Shown here: piece by piece, positions 1-10,316 of the stretch
How the letters are laid out: each line of letters opens with the position of its first letter
Position numbering within the stretch: position 1 is the first letter of the stretch
Origin: Zygotorulaspora mrakii
Lineage: Eukaryota > Ascomycota > Saccharomycetes > Saccharomycetales > Saccharomycetaceae
Direction of reading: 5' to 3'
Assembly (NCBI RefSeq): GCF_013402915.1
Contig: NC_050720.1
Span: 558,001-622,000 of the forward strand
DNA: 64,000 bases
Program-made: the position numbers and the translations under genes
The notes under the pieces: model-generated
The model's database searches: none
Told to the model about the DNA's origin: nothing
What the model saw: only the letters and a program-made list of their open reading frames with translations

Positions 1-62
1 TCTGTACCGCGGCCATGCGATGCAATGCTCGATACAATTGAGTCTCTCCGGGCCCTCGTCAT
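1..62 (-). CDS. COG3: COG3 5' end (partial): conserved oligomeric Golgi complex subunit 3
   Basis: Only the first 20 codons lie in the window; the ATG is at 62-60 on the minus strand. They read M-T-R-A-R-R-D-S-I-V followed by an I-A-S-H motif. This matches the start of S. cerevisiae Cog3, which has the same basic stretch, S-[IL]-V and I-A-S-H spacing. COG3 is YER157W, the expected neighbour of MYG1 (YER156C) in divergent orientation, so position and sequence agree. In the family this is an essential tethering-complex subunit for retrograde transport within the Golgi. The rest of the gene lies to the left of the window, so integrity cannot be judged. Confidence 0.72.
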   Translation of the reverse strand, partial: MTRARRDSIVSSIASHGRGT

Positions 63-421
63 TATAGCCCCAGATGCTGCTGGGATGAATTCGAAGGTAT
101 GGCGTTGTCGCTCTAGGCTCTGTTACATGTATGTATGTTATTATGAACCAATGTCCGTTATGAACCGTGCAGTATGACAGTGTAAACCTCAGTACTTGAA
201 CCAGATCAACATCCGTCTGCATGACGATGCATCACCTCACAGTGGTCTATTTTTCGACCTCCAGACGGTCCATAAATAAACGGCAATTTAGCTATATATT
301 TGTATACATAGTATGCATGTATAGTGTGCGCCGACAAGCCCAATCAGCAGAGCCCGCAGAAGCAAAATCGACAAAACCTCCTCACAAAATAATCCTATTT
401 ACAAGCCAAAGGGCAGCCCGC
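63..421. other. COG3 upstream / PET100 downstream spacer
   Basis: About 360 bp lie between the COG3 start and the PET100 stop, both on the minus strand. The short plus-strand reading frames in it have no recognisable protein features and partly overlap PET100. It probably holds the COG3 promoter and the PET100 3' end. S. cerevisiae TFB5, which adjoins PET100 there, is not seen here. Confidence 0.5.
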
Positions 422-751
422 CTACGATGATTTACTTCTCAGCTTTAGCTCTTCTTTTATCTTGGCCTTTTCTGCCTCTATATCAATACCCAGCTCCTCC
501 TGTAACTTTTTCTCCAGCCTTAGTCTTTTCTCGAGTCTTTCTTTCTTCATTCTTGCCAACTCAGCTTTTATCTCGTACGACTCCTTGGGAATCTTATTTA
601 GAGTCTCTGGATCTGGCCAAAACCCTGGAACATTCAGTTTCTTATCGGTATCAGTACCAATATAGTACATCACAGCGACTGGTGCCAACAAACAGAAAGA
701 GAATCTAAAGATTTCTAGCTGTGACCGCGTATATTTGAAAGGTAACTTCAT
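422..751 (-). CDS. PET100: Pet100, cytochrome c oxidase assembly chaperone
   Basis: The 109-residue protein is almost the same length as S. cerevisiae Pet100 (111) and is strongly conserved. It starts MKLPFKYTRSQLEIFRF, has one hydrophobic segment at about residues 14-31 (inner-membrane anchor), and then a PGFWPDP motif. A long charged Lys/Glu helix follows (about 60-105), which should face the intermembrane space. In yeast it binds subassemblies of complex IV and is needed for late assembly. The ATG at 751 gives the conserved N-terminus. It is divergent from MYG1 with about 236 bp between the starts. In S. cerevisiae it sits on chromosome IV beside SHU2, whose orthologue is 13 kb away in this window. 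Confidence 0.95.
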   Translation of the reverse strand: MKLPFKYTRSQLEIFRFSFCLLAPVAVMYYIGTDTDKKLNVPGFWPDPETLNKIPKESYEIKAELARMKKERLEKRLRLEKKLQEELGIDIEAEKAKIKEELKLRSKSS

Positions 752-987
752 CTGAGACCGTGTAGTATCACTATCAAGAGCACAGCGTCAAATACTGCTA
801 CTTTGTTTGCTACAGTATCCTTCAAATGTGTTGAATATTGTTTTATATGGAAGTGTCGTAAGGAAATTGTTACCCGCAACTTAAATTAAGCGATGAGCTG
901 TGCGAATTTTCCAGCCATAATTATTGAACGATATAAAGGGCCGGCGCTAAACGTTTTGTATAAAGTCACCGGGGTAGCAGTTATCGC

Positions 988-2016
988 ATGTCTGATAGTA
1001 AGAGAGTGAAATTGGATAATACTGGTACTGAGACCGCAATGGCTAAGATAATCTGTACGCATTCTGGTTCTTTCCACGCAGATGAAGCGCTGGCTGTATA
1101 CATGCTGAAGCTACTACCAGAGTACAGTGATGCCGAGGTTGTGCGCTCGAGAAACGCAGAAGACTGGGAAAGAAGCGATATTGTAGTCGATGTCAGCGGT
1201 AAATACGACGGTAAGAAGTTTTTCGATCATCACCAGAGGGAGTTTATGGAGACGTTTAATGCCGATTTCAAAACCAAACTTTCGAGCGCCGGTCTTGTTT
1301 ACAAGCACTTTGGCACTGATATCATCAAGAGTATCCTGCACGACGTGGCCCTGACTGAGGGGGACTTGCGAGTCTTGTATGTAAAGGGATACAAGCAGTT
1401 CATCGAGTCCCTGGATGCGAACGACAATGGTATCAGCAAGTACGACGTTGACGAGCTCAATGTCAAGCCAAGATTCTCAGACACTAACATCTCCATTCCT
1501 GGCGTCATATCCGCTTTCAATCCGGCTTGGAACGGCGACTGCTCGGCTGCCAAATTCGACGAACAGTTTTTCAAAGCTAGCGATTTCATAGGTAAAATCT
1601 TCGTCAATCTCATCACCGGTTATGGCAAGTCGTGGCTGCCAGCCAAAACTCTGGTCAGAGATGCCATAAATGACAGACTGTCAGTCGACCCCTCAGGCAA
1701 GATCGTCATATTAAGGCAGTTTTGCCCATGGAAAGAACATCTGTTCGATGTTGAAAAGGAACTGGATCTGCAAGGGCAGATCCAGTTCGTCCTTTTCGAA
1801 GACAGTGCTGGTTCGTGGAGGGTTTCTACAGTTCCGGTCGTTGCTAATTCTTACAAGTTCAGAAGAGGTCTACCAGAGCCTTTGAGGGGACTAAGAGACG
1901 ACGTATTAAGTGAAAAAGCTAATATTCCTGGCTGTGTCTTTATCCATGCCGCCGGATTCATAGGGGGCAACGCCAACGAGGCTGGTGCGCTCAAGATGGC
2001 TCAGATATCGTTATAG
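988..2016 (+). CDS. MYG1: MYG1 family DHH-type exonuclease (YER156C orthologue)
   Basis: The 342-residue protein is full length for the family (S. cerevisiae 338). Metal-binding motifs typical of UPF0160/MYG1 proteins are visible: H30-A-D-E followed by ALAVYML, and FFDHH with D80-H81-H82. Family members are 3'-5' RNA exonucleases of nucleus and mitochondria, related to DHH phosphoesterases. The first 18 residues before the second Met (MAKIICTHSG) are poorly conserved, so initiation at Met18 is a possible alternative that could affect localisation. A 12-bp inverted repeat lies inside the coding region at 1759-1788. It is divergent from PET100. Confidence 0.93.
   Translation: MSDSKRVKLDNTGTETAMAKIICTHSGSFHADEALAVYMLKLLPEYSDAEVVRSRNAEDWERSDIVVDVSGKYDGKKFFDHHQREFMETFNADFKTKLSSAGLVYKHFGTDIIKSILHDVALTEGDLRVLYVKGYKQFIESLDANDNGISKYDVDELNVKPRFSDTNISIPGVISAFNPAWNGDCSAAKFDEQFFKASDFIGKIFVNLITGYGKSWLPAKTLVRDAINDRLSVDPSGKIVILRQFCPWKEHLFDVEKELDLQGQIQFVLFEDSAGSWRVSTVPVVANSYKFRRGLPEPLRGLRDDVLSEKANIPGCVFIHAAGFIGGNANEAGALKMAQISL
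1759..1788 (+). repeat. Perfect 12-bp inverted repeat inside MYG1
   Basis: GAACTGGATCTG (1759-1770) and its exact reverse complement CAGATCCAGTTC (1777-1788) are separated by a 6-nt loop. Outer GAAAAG and CTTTTC arms extend the stem across a 3-nt bulge. In mRNA this would form a stable hairpin within the codons around L-D-L-Q-G-Q-I-Q-F. Confidence 0.85.
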
Positions 2017-2513
2017 ACTGCATCCCAACGTTTTTAGCAATTTTTATGTTAGTTTATTTATTCGTTACTATAGCGAGTTACATAGTTACCCGCATAGAAG
2101 TAACGCTGTTGGCGCTCTTCCAGCTGCTTACGCGCATCAAAGTGACAATTCGAATGCCCTAATTCTCCTCGTTTTAAGACATTTTTCGAAACATGTTAAC
2201 GATCTTTATACTTTAAAAATAGGTCGCATAACAGACCAAAATTACGGCCAGCTGCGTCTTTGATTGGATATTTTGGACGACGTTCAAAAAAACGTTAGAT
2301 AACTTGGATTAAATTTTCCATAGTTTTCAAGGTATTCGTTGCTTAGCGAAGTTGTTGTGCGATATAGATCAAGGCTGTTAAGTTCGTTTCCGTTTCGTTT
2401 CCTCATTGCGCAAGAGATATTTAAACTGAATTGTTTTTGGCGCTTGTGACTACCAGATTTCGAGGGTTTTGCTAGACACGTAAGAGTAGGAGGAGGTCGT
2501 TTTCCGCAATAGA
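2017..2513. other. MYG1-BEM2 intergenic region
   Basis: This is about 500 bp between two plus-strand genes. It holds the MYG1 3' end and the BEM2 promoter, with T-rich tracts and the TTTCCGTTTCGTTTCC run near 2385. I see no RNA gene or conserved reading frame. Confidence 0.5.
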
Positions 2514-5500
2514 ATGAAAGGTCTAATATGGCCTTCTAAGAATAAGAATAATGGTACGACATCGAGGCGTTCGAGCACAACTCATGTTATGAAGGGTTCA
2601 GGGTACACTGAAGGGCATTCGTCACCATCAGGCTCCGCGGTCCCCTTGGGATGTGATGGCAATGTTGGGACGACGCTTGCGACCGCGGGCCCCAGCGTTT
2701 CACCTGTAAATAGTAGCAACAACAGCAGCAGCACGGTAGGTGGTAAGAGAAAAAATAATTTCTCTTTGAAAAAAAACTCCAGTGATAATCTGAATCGGTC
2801 AAACGGGATCTATAAAAACGAGTCTCATAACTTGTCGCTGAGGAGCATTGGCTCTTCCCTTCATAGGAGAGATACATCTTCAATAGACTCAGAGTCTACA
2901 GACCGTTCGCTAAAGTCAGAATCTGAATATGATACGACGCGGTCAATCGGAGAGGAGTCTGGTACACTTTTCGGAGAATCCGTTCATTCTTCGGGCACAT
3001 CATTGATTAATCAATCTGTGTCCCAACATATATCAGTTGAACAATCTATGGATGTGACCACAAAATACGAGAGTAGAAACACAACGAAGTCTTCGATATC
3101 TCTCAATAGTGGAAACTACGATTCTACTGTACTGAAGACAGGTTGGATCAATAAATCTCATGGTACTGTTACTGTCAATGTTCATCCACATTCTTCAGTT
3201 TATCTCCAGAAGACAGAGAGTCACACAAGTTCCAGGAATAGCTATAGAGAAAGTAAGACGTTCAATACAGAGGGCTCGGGGGTGGAAACACAGATCAGTG
3301 TACCTGATTATAAACTTTATAGAGCTCAATTGAAAGGCCCACTGTTGAATCTCTTCAAGAGTGGTTTACACGGTAATGTAAAGTATTTTGATCCAGCGCT
3401 CGCAGAAACGAAATCTGATACAGCATCGAACCGTCCGAAGTCTTCTCTCAGCAATGATCATCATTCTACTCAAACCAAGACTTCAAAAAATGTCTCTACC
3501 ATCAAATATTTGAATGAATCATATCCACACCCAGGTCTAAAGTTGGATGAAGATGGTAAAATAGTATCAGGAAATGTCGAAGCTTTATGTCATGCGGTGC
3601 TTTTTGCATATCAAAATGATGACCCAAAGAATGAAAGGGTAGTCATAAATTTACTATTAATATTGCCACTGATTGATGAGTTTGTTAAATTCTTAAATAT
3701 GTTCAATCAGTTTGGTTCGACTTTTACAAAGCACAGCTCCAAAGTCTCGAGCAGTTCTACGCAGTTTTATCACATATCATCAAGCGTTGATGTTTTAATG
3801 ACGGAGAGGTTAGGCCTTGTTGTCAAAATAATTTTGGACATTTTCCCTAGTTTTCTGTTAGACGATTCAATTTTTCAGGCAACAATCAAGCTGTTAGATA
3901 CAATTTCTTTGCACAATGATGAGATTTCTAATAATTTGAAGTTTTACGTCGCCGATAAGCATAATCGATTGAGTAAACTAACTGCATTTAGTCGATCATC
4001 TACGATGCATAAGCCTATTGATGTGAATAATAGTGGAAATCTTCATAATATTGACATCAATATTAGTAATAATCAAAACAACAACAACAACGACAATAAT
4101 AATAATAATAATAACAATAATAATAATAATAGCACTAATGAAAATGCATTTGGAGGGAATTCTTATCAGCATAATCACAATGTCAATAATAACAATAAAA
4201 ACAAAAATGCCACCGACATTAGAAAAGGTAGTCGATTGCTGGACGATATATTTTCTGTGGAAAAATTTCTTGTTATGGACTCCGATAAACTAGCAAAAGA
4301 GGTACATTCAATTAACCTGAAGTTTGACAGAAAGTGGGCCCCAAGGTTTGATTATTCATTACTCTACGATTCTAAATATATCAACAAAGATATTGTTGCG
4401 TTAAACCCTTTGGTATTTAACAACAATCACAACATTCACTTTCTAGGGAGGTTACTAATATGTCACTTATTTCCAACCAATAGAAGTGCTTCTATGAATC
4501 CAAAATTAAGGGCCAAAGTTTTGACAAAATGGATTGAATTTGGTGGGTTGTTCGAGAAAACGGGTGACATGGTGTCTTGGCTAGCTGTGGCAACTATTAT
4601 CTGTTCAATACCAGTTTTGAGATTAAGTTCTTCCTGGAAATACGTTCCTGATCAAACTATTAAAATTTTGTTCAAAGATTGGATTCCAACCATTGCTCAA
4701 CTAGATCGCAGGCAGATGTCTTTGAAATCGACTAGTAGCGTATTCATTCTAGCTCCCCCCAACTTGGACGACCCTTTCATAAGATCAAATGTCATTTCCT
4801 ATTTTGGTGATCTTATAATCCATGGGGATGATTTGCCGGACTCTTCAAAGTTCAAGTATTTGGAAAAGAAAATAAATAGAACCAAGAATGCATTTTTCAA
4901 ATGGCAACAGCGACTTGATTCCTTAAATTCCGAGTTACAAAATTTAGACGAGAATGCAGCGGACATAGTGCCAGAGTCAAGCCAAATTTATCATTTATGG
5001 GAGTATCATTTAGCACAGCCACCACTCAACATTAAAGCTTTGATGCGTATCAGTTTGCAGTATGAGCCTCCTAGAGTCGATCAAAAAACTTATAGTAAGA
5101 TTGGAAGCAGAAGAAGTCCATTATCAAGTGGCGGTTATTTACCAATATTGTTCAATGACTTTTTACCGGTATGTTCATTATTTTCCAAAAGTTCTTTGAT
5201 TACTGCATCGGGTGCGTATTTATCTGATGACAATAATAAAAATACGCTCTCACGGTCGAAGTCTACCTTTCGCCATTCGAAACTTGAAAGTACCGATATT
5301 ACGCATCTGAAACAAGAAGCGGTTGAATTGGATAGTCCTGCTGTCAATCAACTCACCGGCCTTTCCGAAATTGATGCGCCTTTGATTAAAGAGCTATCAT
5401 CGAGGCAGTCTAATAGGCAATGCATGCTGAAGTGCATTCGTGATGCATTCAATATAGAAAGCGATTTGTTTCGTGTGTCCGACCATTTGATCTTCAAATC

Positions 5501-8500
5501 TTTAACCGATATCGAAGCCAAATCAGCCCCATCAAGTATGGTCGTCGAAATGCCTAAGAGGTTCTCGCAACAATCTTCAAATAATGTAGTAGCTTCAGGT
5601 TATGATTCATCTAATCGGTTGAGCAGGACGTTAGAACATATGGATTTATTCAGCAACATGGAACAAGTTTCTGGAAGCCTCAATGGATCTCTAATAAACG
5701 TGGTCCTCAAATGTGCGTCAATCGATAAAATGTGTGATTTGTTGGTCCTTACTGCATCAGTATTCTCCAAGTTTATTGATTGTACGGATTTGGAGAAGTA
5801 TTTCTTCCATAAACGGCAAAGGGATCAGCCTCGTTCAAGATCATCTAAAGGTTCCAAAAGTGAGGATGCACTAGGATTGCTGGATTATGCTTTCGTGAAG
5901 CTGTCCATGAATATGAATACTTTCACAGAAACATTTTTCAGCTCTTATAAGAGTTTTGCCACTACAACATATGTGTTGGAAAATATAGCACATAGATATG
6001 TTGGAGCCAAGGGCTGTGCATTTTGTATATCTCAGCTTTTAGGATCCAATGATTCCAAAAGCAAGAAATTGGATCCATCCATCAATGAGCAAAAGTTTCC
6101 TCAGTGGGACACTAGAATCTCAGATAATGAAAACGTCAATCCTTCATACTGGGTGAAAATTCAGGTTGGAGCAGCAGAAGCACTATTAGGCTTGGTGAGA
6201 AATCACTATTCTGACTTTACTGATGATTTAGCTTGCAACTCTACTTTACTTGATATACTCAAAATAATTGAGCAGGATGTTCATGTAGAATGGCCCGTCA
6301 GATTGGGCCATTTAAAAGGCTCGCTTTCTTCTGTGGATTTTAAAGAAATTGAAGATCATGTCTCCTTTTTAAGTGAGGTTTTTCACGACATCAAAATTAC
6401 CTACCAAAAACAACTCTACAGACCATTGGGTGTTACGAAAGTTTCTAGAAAAGTCACTTCATTAATGGAAGGATTCAGATCGATGTCACTCACTGATTTC
6501 AATTCTTTGTGCAATTCTGAGACTAGCGATGACTCAATGATTTCTAGTTTCCGACATTTGAAGTACGATAGCTATGAAGAAACTTTGAGATGGATTGAGT
6601 CCCTTGACAGTTTTATCTCAGAGAAGTTTTCTTTTGTGACTCCCCAGGATTGGTTTACTACTTATCAGGTTTTGGAGTCAGTGTGCTATGGATCACTTAC
6701 TTCTCAATTTTCATTCCCTTTGCGTTCAATATCTTATGGCTTAGTAACTGCAGGAACTTCACAGCTCAATGAGCTTAAAATCATGGATATATTCACGTGG
6801 ATTACTACACTACTTACCAAAACTGAGCATGGTGAAGTCTGCTGTTTGGAAAAGCTCCCGGAATCTGTTCAGCTGCTGGTCAAATTACACAGATCTTTGG
6901 TTGTTTTTTTTGATACTCAAATATTAAATACCCAATCTACAATTAATGGCAGGATTGAACTATGTGCAGTCGTATTGCAAATCTTGAATTTTGTCCGGTG
7001 GAAGAATTCCTCGCTGGACCTTTTTCAAACCGACGACGTCGATAATCCCAACGAGATTTCACCCCACATTCCATCATTTATTGAAACAGCAATCAGTCAT
7101 GCTATTATGTCACCAAAATCAAGGTTGTTTGAGCACTCTTGGAATGCCGCCCATGAAAAGATGTGCTCACATAAAGTGCGTAAGGATTTTTCATCAATGT
7201 GCGATATTTTAAAGAGCATTGATCACAAGCATATCAAATCATTTATTGGGATTGACGGCGCGTTCATGTCGGAGAGAAGTAATCTATGCCCATGTCCTGG
7301 TTGGATAATGTCAAGGTTATTAGAAATCTCTCAATTTGTTCCTAATATGAGCATCATTAATTCAAAATTGGTAAATTTTGATAAAAGACGCTTTGCTAGT
7401 AATATAATCTCTAATTCAATGGATTTGGTGCCTCGATTAGGCGACAATACGGACATTCAAACATTTGGAAAGTGCTTATTCTACAACTTTGATGACCCCT
7501 CACACATTTATGGAAAAGTAGTAAAATCTGTTGCCCATTCTGAAGTCAAGGCTCTAAAATATCAGATCAAAGGGCTTTTCAATGAACTGCTTATAAAGGA
7601 GGTCGAGAAGGTCAAAAGGGATCAAAAGAAGGCAGAATTGTTAACAATACAAGAGCGGGAAAATAACCGCTCCATTATCTTGCAGCATGTGATGCAAAAG
7701 AAAAATAGAAGCTCGACAATACTCTCAAACATGCAGAATGGTGCGCCTGTGTCGCAAGGACTATCTAAAACGGCATCGAACGCGTCCACTTCGTCATGGG
7801 CTTCAAGAGATAAGCGAAGTTCCGTAACCTCTTTCAGCGGCCGAAACTCTCCTACATCTGGTAGTGGCCACAATCACATGGGTAAAAAGCTTGGGGGCTT
7901 TTTCAAAAGACCTTTTTCCATTGGAGGGTTCAGCTCTAGTGGTTCTACAAGTTCACTGAGCAGCATTTTAATACCTGATGTTCAGGAAAATGGATCAGTG
8001 TCGCCATATAATTTGCCTTCAATCGATTCCACTGCGGTTCAAGATCAAAAGCCTGTCTATTCCTTGAAAACATTTGAGATCAAGACAATTGTGGCGATAA
8101 TGAATGAAAGAGAAATATCTGGATATGCCTTTTGTTTCAAAATAATAATGCTCGATAATTCTCACTATATACTGCAGGCCACGGGTGCCGAAGATATGGC
8201 AGAATGGGTCAAAATGATCAAACTGTCAAAGAGATATTCATTTCATTCAGAAAAATTCAAAGGAAAAACTTACAACAAAATCTTCGGTGTTCCTTTAGAA
8301 GATGTTTGTGAGAGAGAAGGAACAGTGATACCGAATATCATTGTGAAACTATTGGAAGAAATAGAACTGCGTGGCTTAGATGAGGTGGGGCTGTATAGAA
8401 TTCCAGGATCCGTCGGAAGTGTGAATGCATTAAAAAATGCTTTTGATGACGAGGGAGCTATAAACAATTCTTTTACTTTAGAAGATGGGTGTTGGTTTGA

Positions 8501-8891
8501 GATTAACGCAATCGCTGGCTGCTTTAAAATGTATTTGAGGGAGTTACCAGATTGTCTTTTTACCAATGAGAGGGTTTCCGAATTTTCTGAACTCTCCCAG
8601 ATGCATAAAAGCTCAGTCATTACAAAGGACGAGTACATTAAAAGAATGGGATCGCTTTTGCGTAGTTTACCAACCTGTTATTATCAAACAATGAAAAGGA
8701 TAGTGTTCCACCTGAACAAAGTCCATCAGCATGTTGCCAGCAATCGCATGGACGCTTCCAATTTAGCCATAGTGTTCTCCATGAGTTTTATAGATCAAGA
8801 TGACTTGGCAACTAGCATGGGATCAACGTTGGGTGCGGTTCAAAGTATCTTACAACAATTTATCACTGCACCAGAGATATATTTTGGCTAA
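2514..8891 (+). CDS. BEM2: Bem2, Rho GTPase-activating protein
   Basis: The 2125-residue protein matches S. cerevisiae Bem2 (2167). The N-terminal ~270 residues are Ser/Thr-rich low complexity. A long helical central region carries the diverged RasGEF-like part known for the family. A PH domain lies at about 1845-1915 and a RhoGAP domain at about 1928-2125. The RhoGAP arginine finger is visible as G-L-Y-R-I-P-G-S with R at about 1962. The protein stimulates GTP hydrolysis by Rho1 and Cdc42 and acts in bud emergence, actin polarity and the morphogenesis checkpoint. An asparagine run (about 520-545) and further Asn-rich stretches interrupt the central part. The gene lies between MYG1 and OXA1 as in S. 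cerevisiae. Confidence 0.96.
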   Translation: MKGLIWPSKNKNNGTTSRRSSTTHVMKGSGYTEGHSSPSGSAVPLGCDGNVGTTLATAGPSVSPVNSSNNSSSTVGGKRKNNFSLKKNSSDNLNRSNGIYKNESHNLSLRSIGSSLHRRDTSSIDSESTDRSLKSESEYDTTRSIGEESGTLFGESVHSSGTSLINQSVSQHISVEQSMDVTTKYESRNTTKSSISLNSGNYDSTVLKTGWINKSHGTVTVNVHPHSSVYLQKTESHTSSRNSYRESKTFNTEGSGVETQISVPDYKLYRAQLKGPLLNLFKSGLHGNVKYFDPALAETKSDTASNRPKSSLSNDHHSTQTKTSKNVSTIKYLNESYPHPGLKLDEDGKIVSGNVEALCHAVLFAYQNDDPKNERVVINLLLILPLIDEFVKFLNMFNQFGSTFTKHSSKVSSSSTQFYHISSSVDVLMTERLGLVVKIILDIFPSFLLDDSIFQATIKLLDTISLHNDEISNNLKFYVADKHNRLSKLTAFSRSSTMHKPIDVNNSGNLHNIDINISNNQNNNNNDNNNNNNNNNNNNSTNENAFGGNSYQHNHNVNNNNKNKNATDIRKGSRLLDDIFSVEKFLVMDSDKLAKEVHSINLKFDRKWAPRFDYSLLYDSKYINKDIVALNPLVFNNNHNIHFLGRLLICHLFPTNRSASMNPKLRAKVLTKWIEFGGLFEKTGDMVSWLAVATIICSIPVLRLSSSWKYVPDQTIKILFKDWIPTIAQLDRRQMSLKSTSSVFILAPPNLDDPFIRSNVISYFGDLIIHGDDLPDSSKFKYLEKKINRTKNAFFKWQQRLDSLNSELQNLDENAADIVPESSQIYHLWEYHLAQPPLNIKALMRISLQYEPPRVDQKTYSKIGSRRSPLSSGGYLPILFNDFLPVCSLFSKSSLITASGAYLSDDNNKNTLSRSKSTFRHSKLESTDITHLKQEAVELDSPAVNQLTGLSEIDAPLIKELSSRQSNRQCMLKCIRDAFNIESDLFRVSDHLIFKSLTDIEAKSAPSSMVVEMPKRFSQQSSNNVVASGYDSSNRLSRTLEHMDLFSNMEQVSGSLNGSLINVVLKCASIDKMCDLLVLTASVFSKFIDCTDLEKYFFHKRQRDQPRSRSSKGSKSEDALGLLDYAFVKLSMNMNTFTETFFSSYKSFATTTYVLENIAHRYVGAKGCAFCISQLLGSNDSKSKKLDPSINEQKFPQWDTRISDNENVNPSYWVKIQVGAAEALLGLVRNHYSDFTDDLACNSTLLDILKIIEQDVHVEWPVRLGHLKGSLSSVDFKEIEDHVSFLSEVFHDIKITYQKQLYRPLGVTKVSRKVTSLMEGFRSMSLTDFNSLCNSETSDDSMISSFRHLKYDSYEETLRWIESLDSFISEKFSFVTPQDWFTTYQVLESVCYGSLTSQFSFPLRSISYGLVTAGTSQLNELKIMDIFTWITTLLTKTEHGEVCCLEKLPESVQLLVKLHRSLVVFFDTQILNTQSTINGRIELCAVVLQILNFVRWKNSSLDLFQTDDVDNPNEISPHIPSFIETAISHAIMSPKSRLFEHSWNAAHEKMCSHKVRKDFSSMCDILKSIDHKHIKSFIGIDGAFMSERSNLCPCPGWIMSRLLEISQFVPNMSIINSKLVNFDKRRFASNIISNSMDLVPRLGDNTDIQTFGKCLFYNFDDPSHIYGKVVKSVAHSEVKALKYQIKGLFNELLIKEVEKVKRDQKKAELLTIQERENNRSIILQHVMQKKNRSSTILSNMQNGAPVSQGLSKTASNASTSSWASRDKRSSVTSFSGRNSPTSGSGHNHMGKKLGGFFKRPFSIGGFSSSGSTSSLSSILIPDVQENGSVSPYNLPSIDSTAVQDQKPVYSLKTFEIKTIVAIMNEREISGYAFCFKIIMLDNSHYILQATGAEDMAEWVKMIKLSKRYSFHSEKFKGKTYNKIFGVPLEDVCEREGTVIPNIIVKLLEEIELRGLDEVGLYRIPGSVGSVNALKNAFDDEGAINNSFTLEDGCWFEINAIAGCFKMYLRELPDCLFTNERVSEFSELSQMHKSSVITKDEYIKRMGSLLRSLPTCYYQTMKRIVFHLNKVHQHVASNRMDASNLAIVFSMSFIDQDDLATSMGSTLGAVQSILQQFITAPEIYFG
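4075..4132 (+). repeat. AAT/AAC trinucleotide repeat (asparagine run in BEM2)
   Basis: Near-continuous AAC and AAT codons encode an Asn tract broken by a single Asp. Mixed synonymous codons suggest an old tract rather than a recent pure microsatellite expansion. Similar Asn-rich patches follow at about 4180-4205. Confidence 0.9.
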
Positions 8892-9074
8892 TAACAGCTA
8901 CCAGTCATCTCACTACTTATCTATAGAGGCGCAAATGCTCATCCACTTTATATAATCATACAGGGTCTTTTGTAATGCAAGAAGAAAGCTGTTGCTCTCA
9001 GTTTGCGGTATGATATACCGAATGAGAAAATATCATATGTAAGCTTAAAATATTCACAAGTTTTAATGTACATT

Positions 9075-10316
9075 TTACAATTGTTTTTTTTTGTTAAGAT
9101 CAGATCTACGGACAATCTTGATCCTGCTGTTTTCTTTTAATTCTTTGGTTTTTTCTTGCTGTTCCTTTTCTCTGTCTTGCATCAATTGCCTTCTCTCAGC
9201 TTGCTCTCTTGCTTTAGCCATGTTTTCTCTAAAGGACTCGATAATACCTTTGGCCGGTGTGCTAGTGGATTGTGGATTTTTCATGACTTCCGCTATGTTC
9301 AGTTTCCTTCTGACCCACTTATTTCTTAAAGTTAGAGTTTGAAGAACTGAGAATGTACCATTGACTGCGAAATAAAGGACAACGCCCGCGGACAAGTTCA
9401 TTGTAGCTGGAATAGAAAGTAATGGCAACATTGTGAAAAACTTTTTCATAGCGGGCGTAAATTGCTGGGCACCTGTTTCACCACCTAATCTTGTGAACGA
9501 AATTAAGACTGCTGCTGTTATCACTTGCAAACCAAGATAAGGGTCTGCTTGACTTAAATCAGTAAACCAGGCAGCACCTTGATTAACAAAGCCATCAACG
9601 GGATGGTTTGCCATTTCTCTAATACCGCTGAAAAATCCCAAAGCAACTGGAATTTGTAGCATAGGAGCCGCCAGCCATCTATTTTTGATGCCATTATCAG
9701 CTAAAAGCTTCTTTCTTTTGAGAGCATATTTCTGACCTTCAACCAACTCCGTTGTTGCCATTATCTGTGCAGTTATCTTATCGAGCTCGGGTTTTATGTG
9801 AGAATTACGAGCTATGGTGTCAGAGGACTTGACGTACACTGGAAACATCAGCAAACGGACTAAAATCGTAACAGTGCAGATTGTGCCCCACCAAGGCAAG
9901 CCAGTGTATACATGCACAGTTTCTAAGGCATGCTGAATCACATCAGGAGGCCACCACCAAGTCTTGGCCAATCCAATACTCTGCAAATAGCCAATATGGT
10001 TCGAAGTTTCGCCAACCGCAACAGCTATTTGATCAGAAATTGACGAAGAAATTTCGCCAATATCATCAACTGAAGGTAATTGAGTTTGAAGTTCCGTGAT
10101 TTGAGATTTTCCCGGTGTCGAAGATTGGTGTCTTATTCCAGCAACTCTCGATGGACCAACCCATGCAGCTCCTAAAAAGAGGTTTGTTCCCTTGCCAACA
10201 GTCTTTTATTTTGGGGAAAACGTCAGTATAATGCTCAAGAGGTCAATGTTATAACATGACAAGAATAAAAAACATACAAATCTGGAGGAGGTACGTTGAA
10301 TACAAAATCTAAGCAT
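9075..10316 (-). CDS. OXA1: Oxa1, mitochondrial inner-membrane insertase (two exons)
   Basis: The open frame from 9075 has no ATG before a TAA upstream of 10202, yet the conserved Oxa1 sequence continues well past the last in-frame Met. Splicing fixes this. Exon 1 is 10316-10278 (13 codons, M-L-R-F-C-I-Q-R-T-S-S-R-F, a good mitochondrial presequence), the intron is 10277-10203, and exon 2 is 10202-9075. The joined protein has 388 residues (S. cerevisiae 402). It shows the conserved I-G-L-A-x-T-W-x-W-P segment, the YidC/Oxa1 membrane core and a basic helical C-terminus (about 320-388) that binds mitoribosomes. Oxa1 inserts mitochondrially encoded and conservatively sorted proteins. It is divergent from PET122, as in S. 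cerevisiae. Confidence 0.9.
10203..10277 (-). other. OXA1 intron (75 nt, phase 0)
   Basis: The 5' site is GTATGT (10277-10272). The best branch site is TACTGAC (10228-10222). The 3' site is the first AG after it, in AAAAG ending at 10203, about 20 nt downstream of the branch A. A second in-frame AG (GGCAAG, ending at 10191) would remove four more residues. A stop codon in the intron blocks read-through from upstream. Splicing joins two parts of the expected protein in frame. Confidence 0.82.

Noticed and set aside
9075..9986. OXA1 as a single-exon, N-terminally truncated gene starting at TTG
   Set aside because: The conserved sequence continues 72 codons further upstream and links by a proper intron to an ATG with a presequence.
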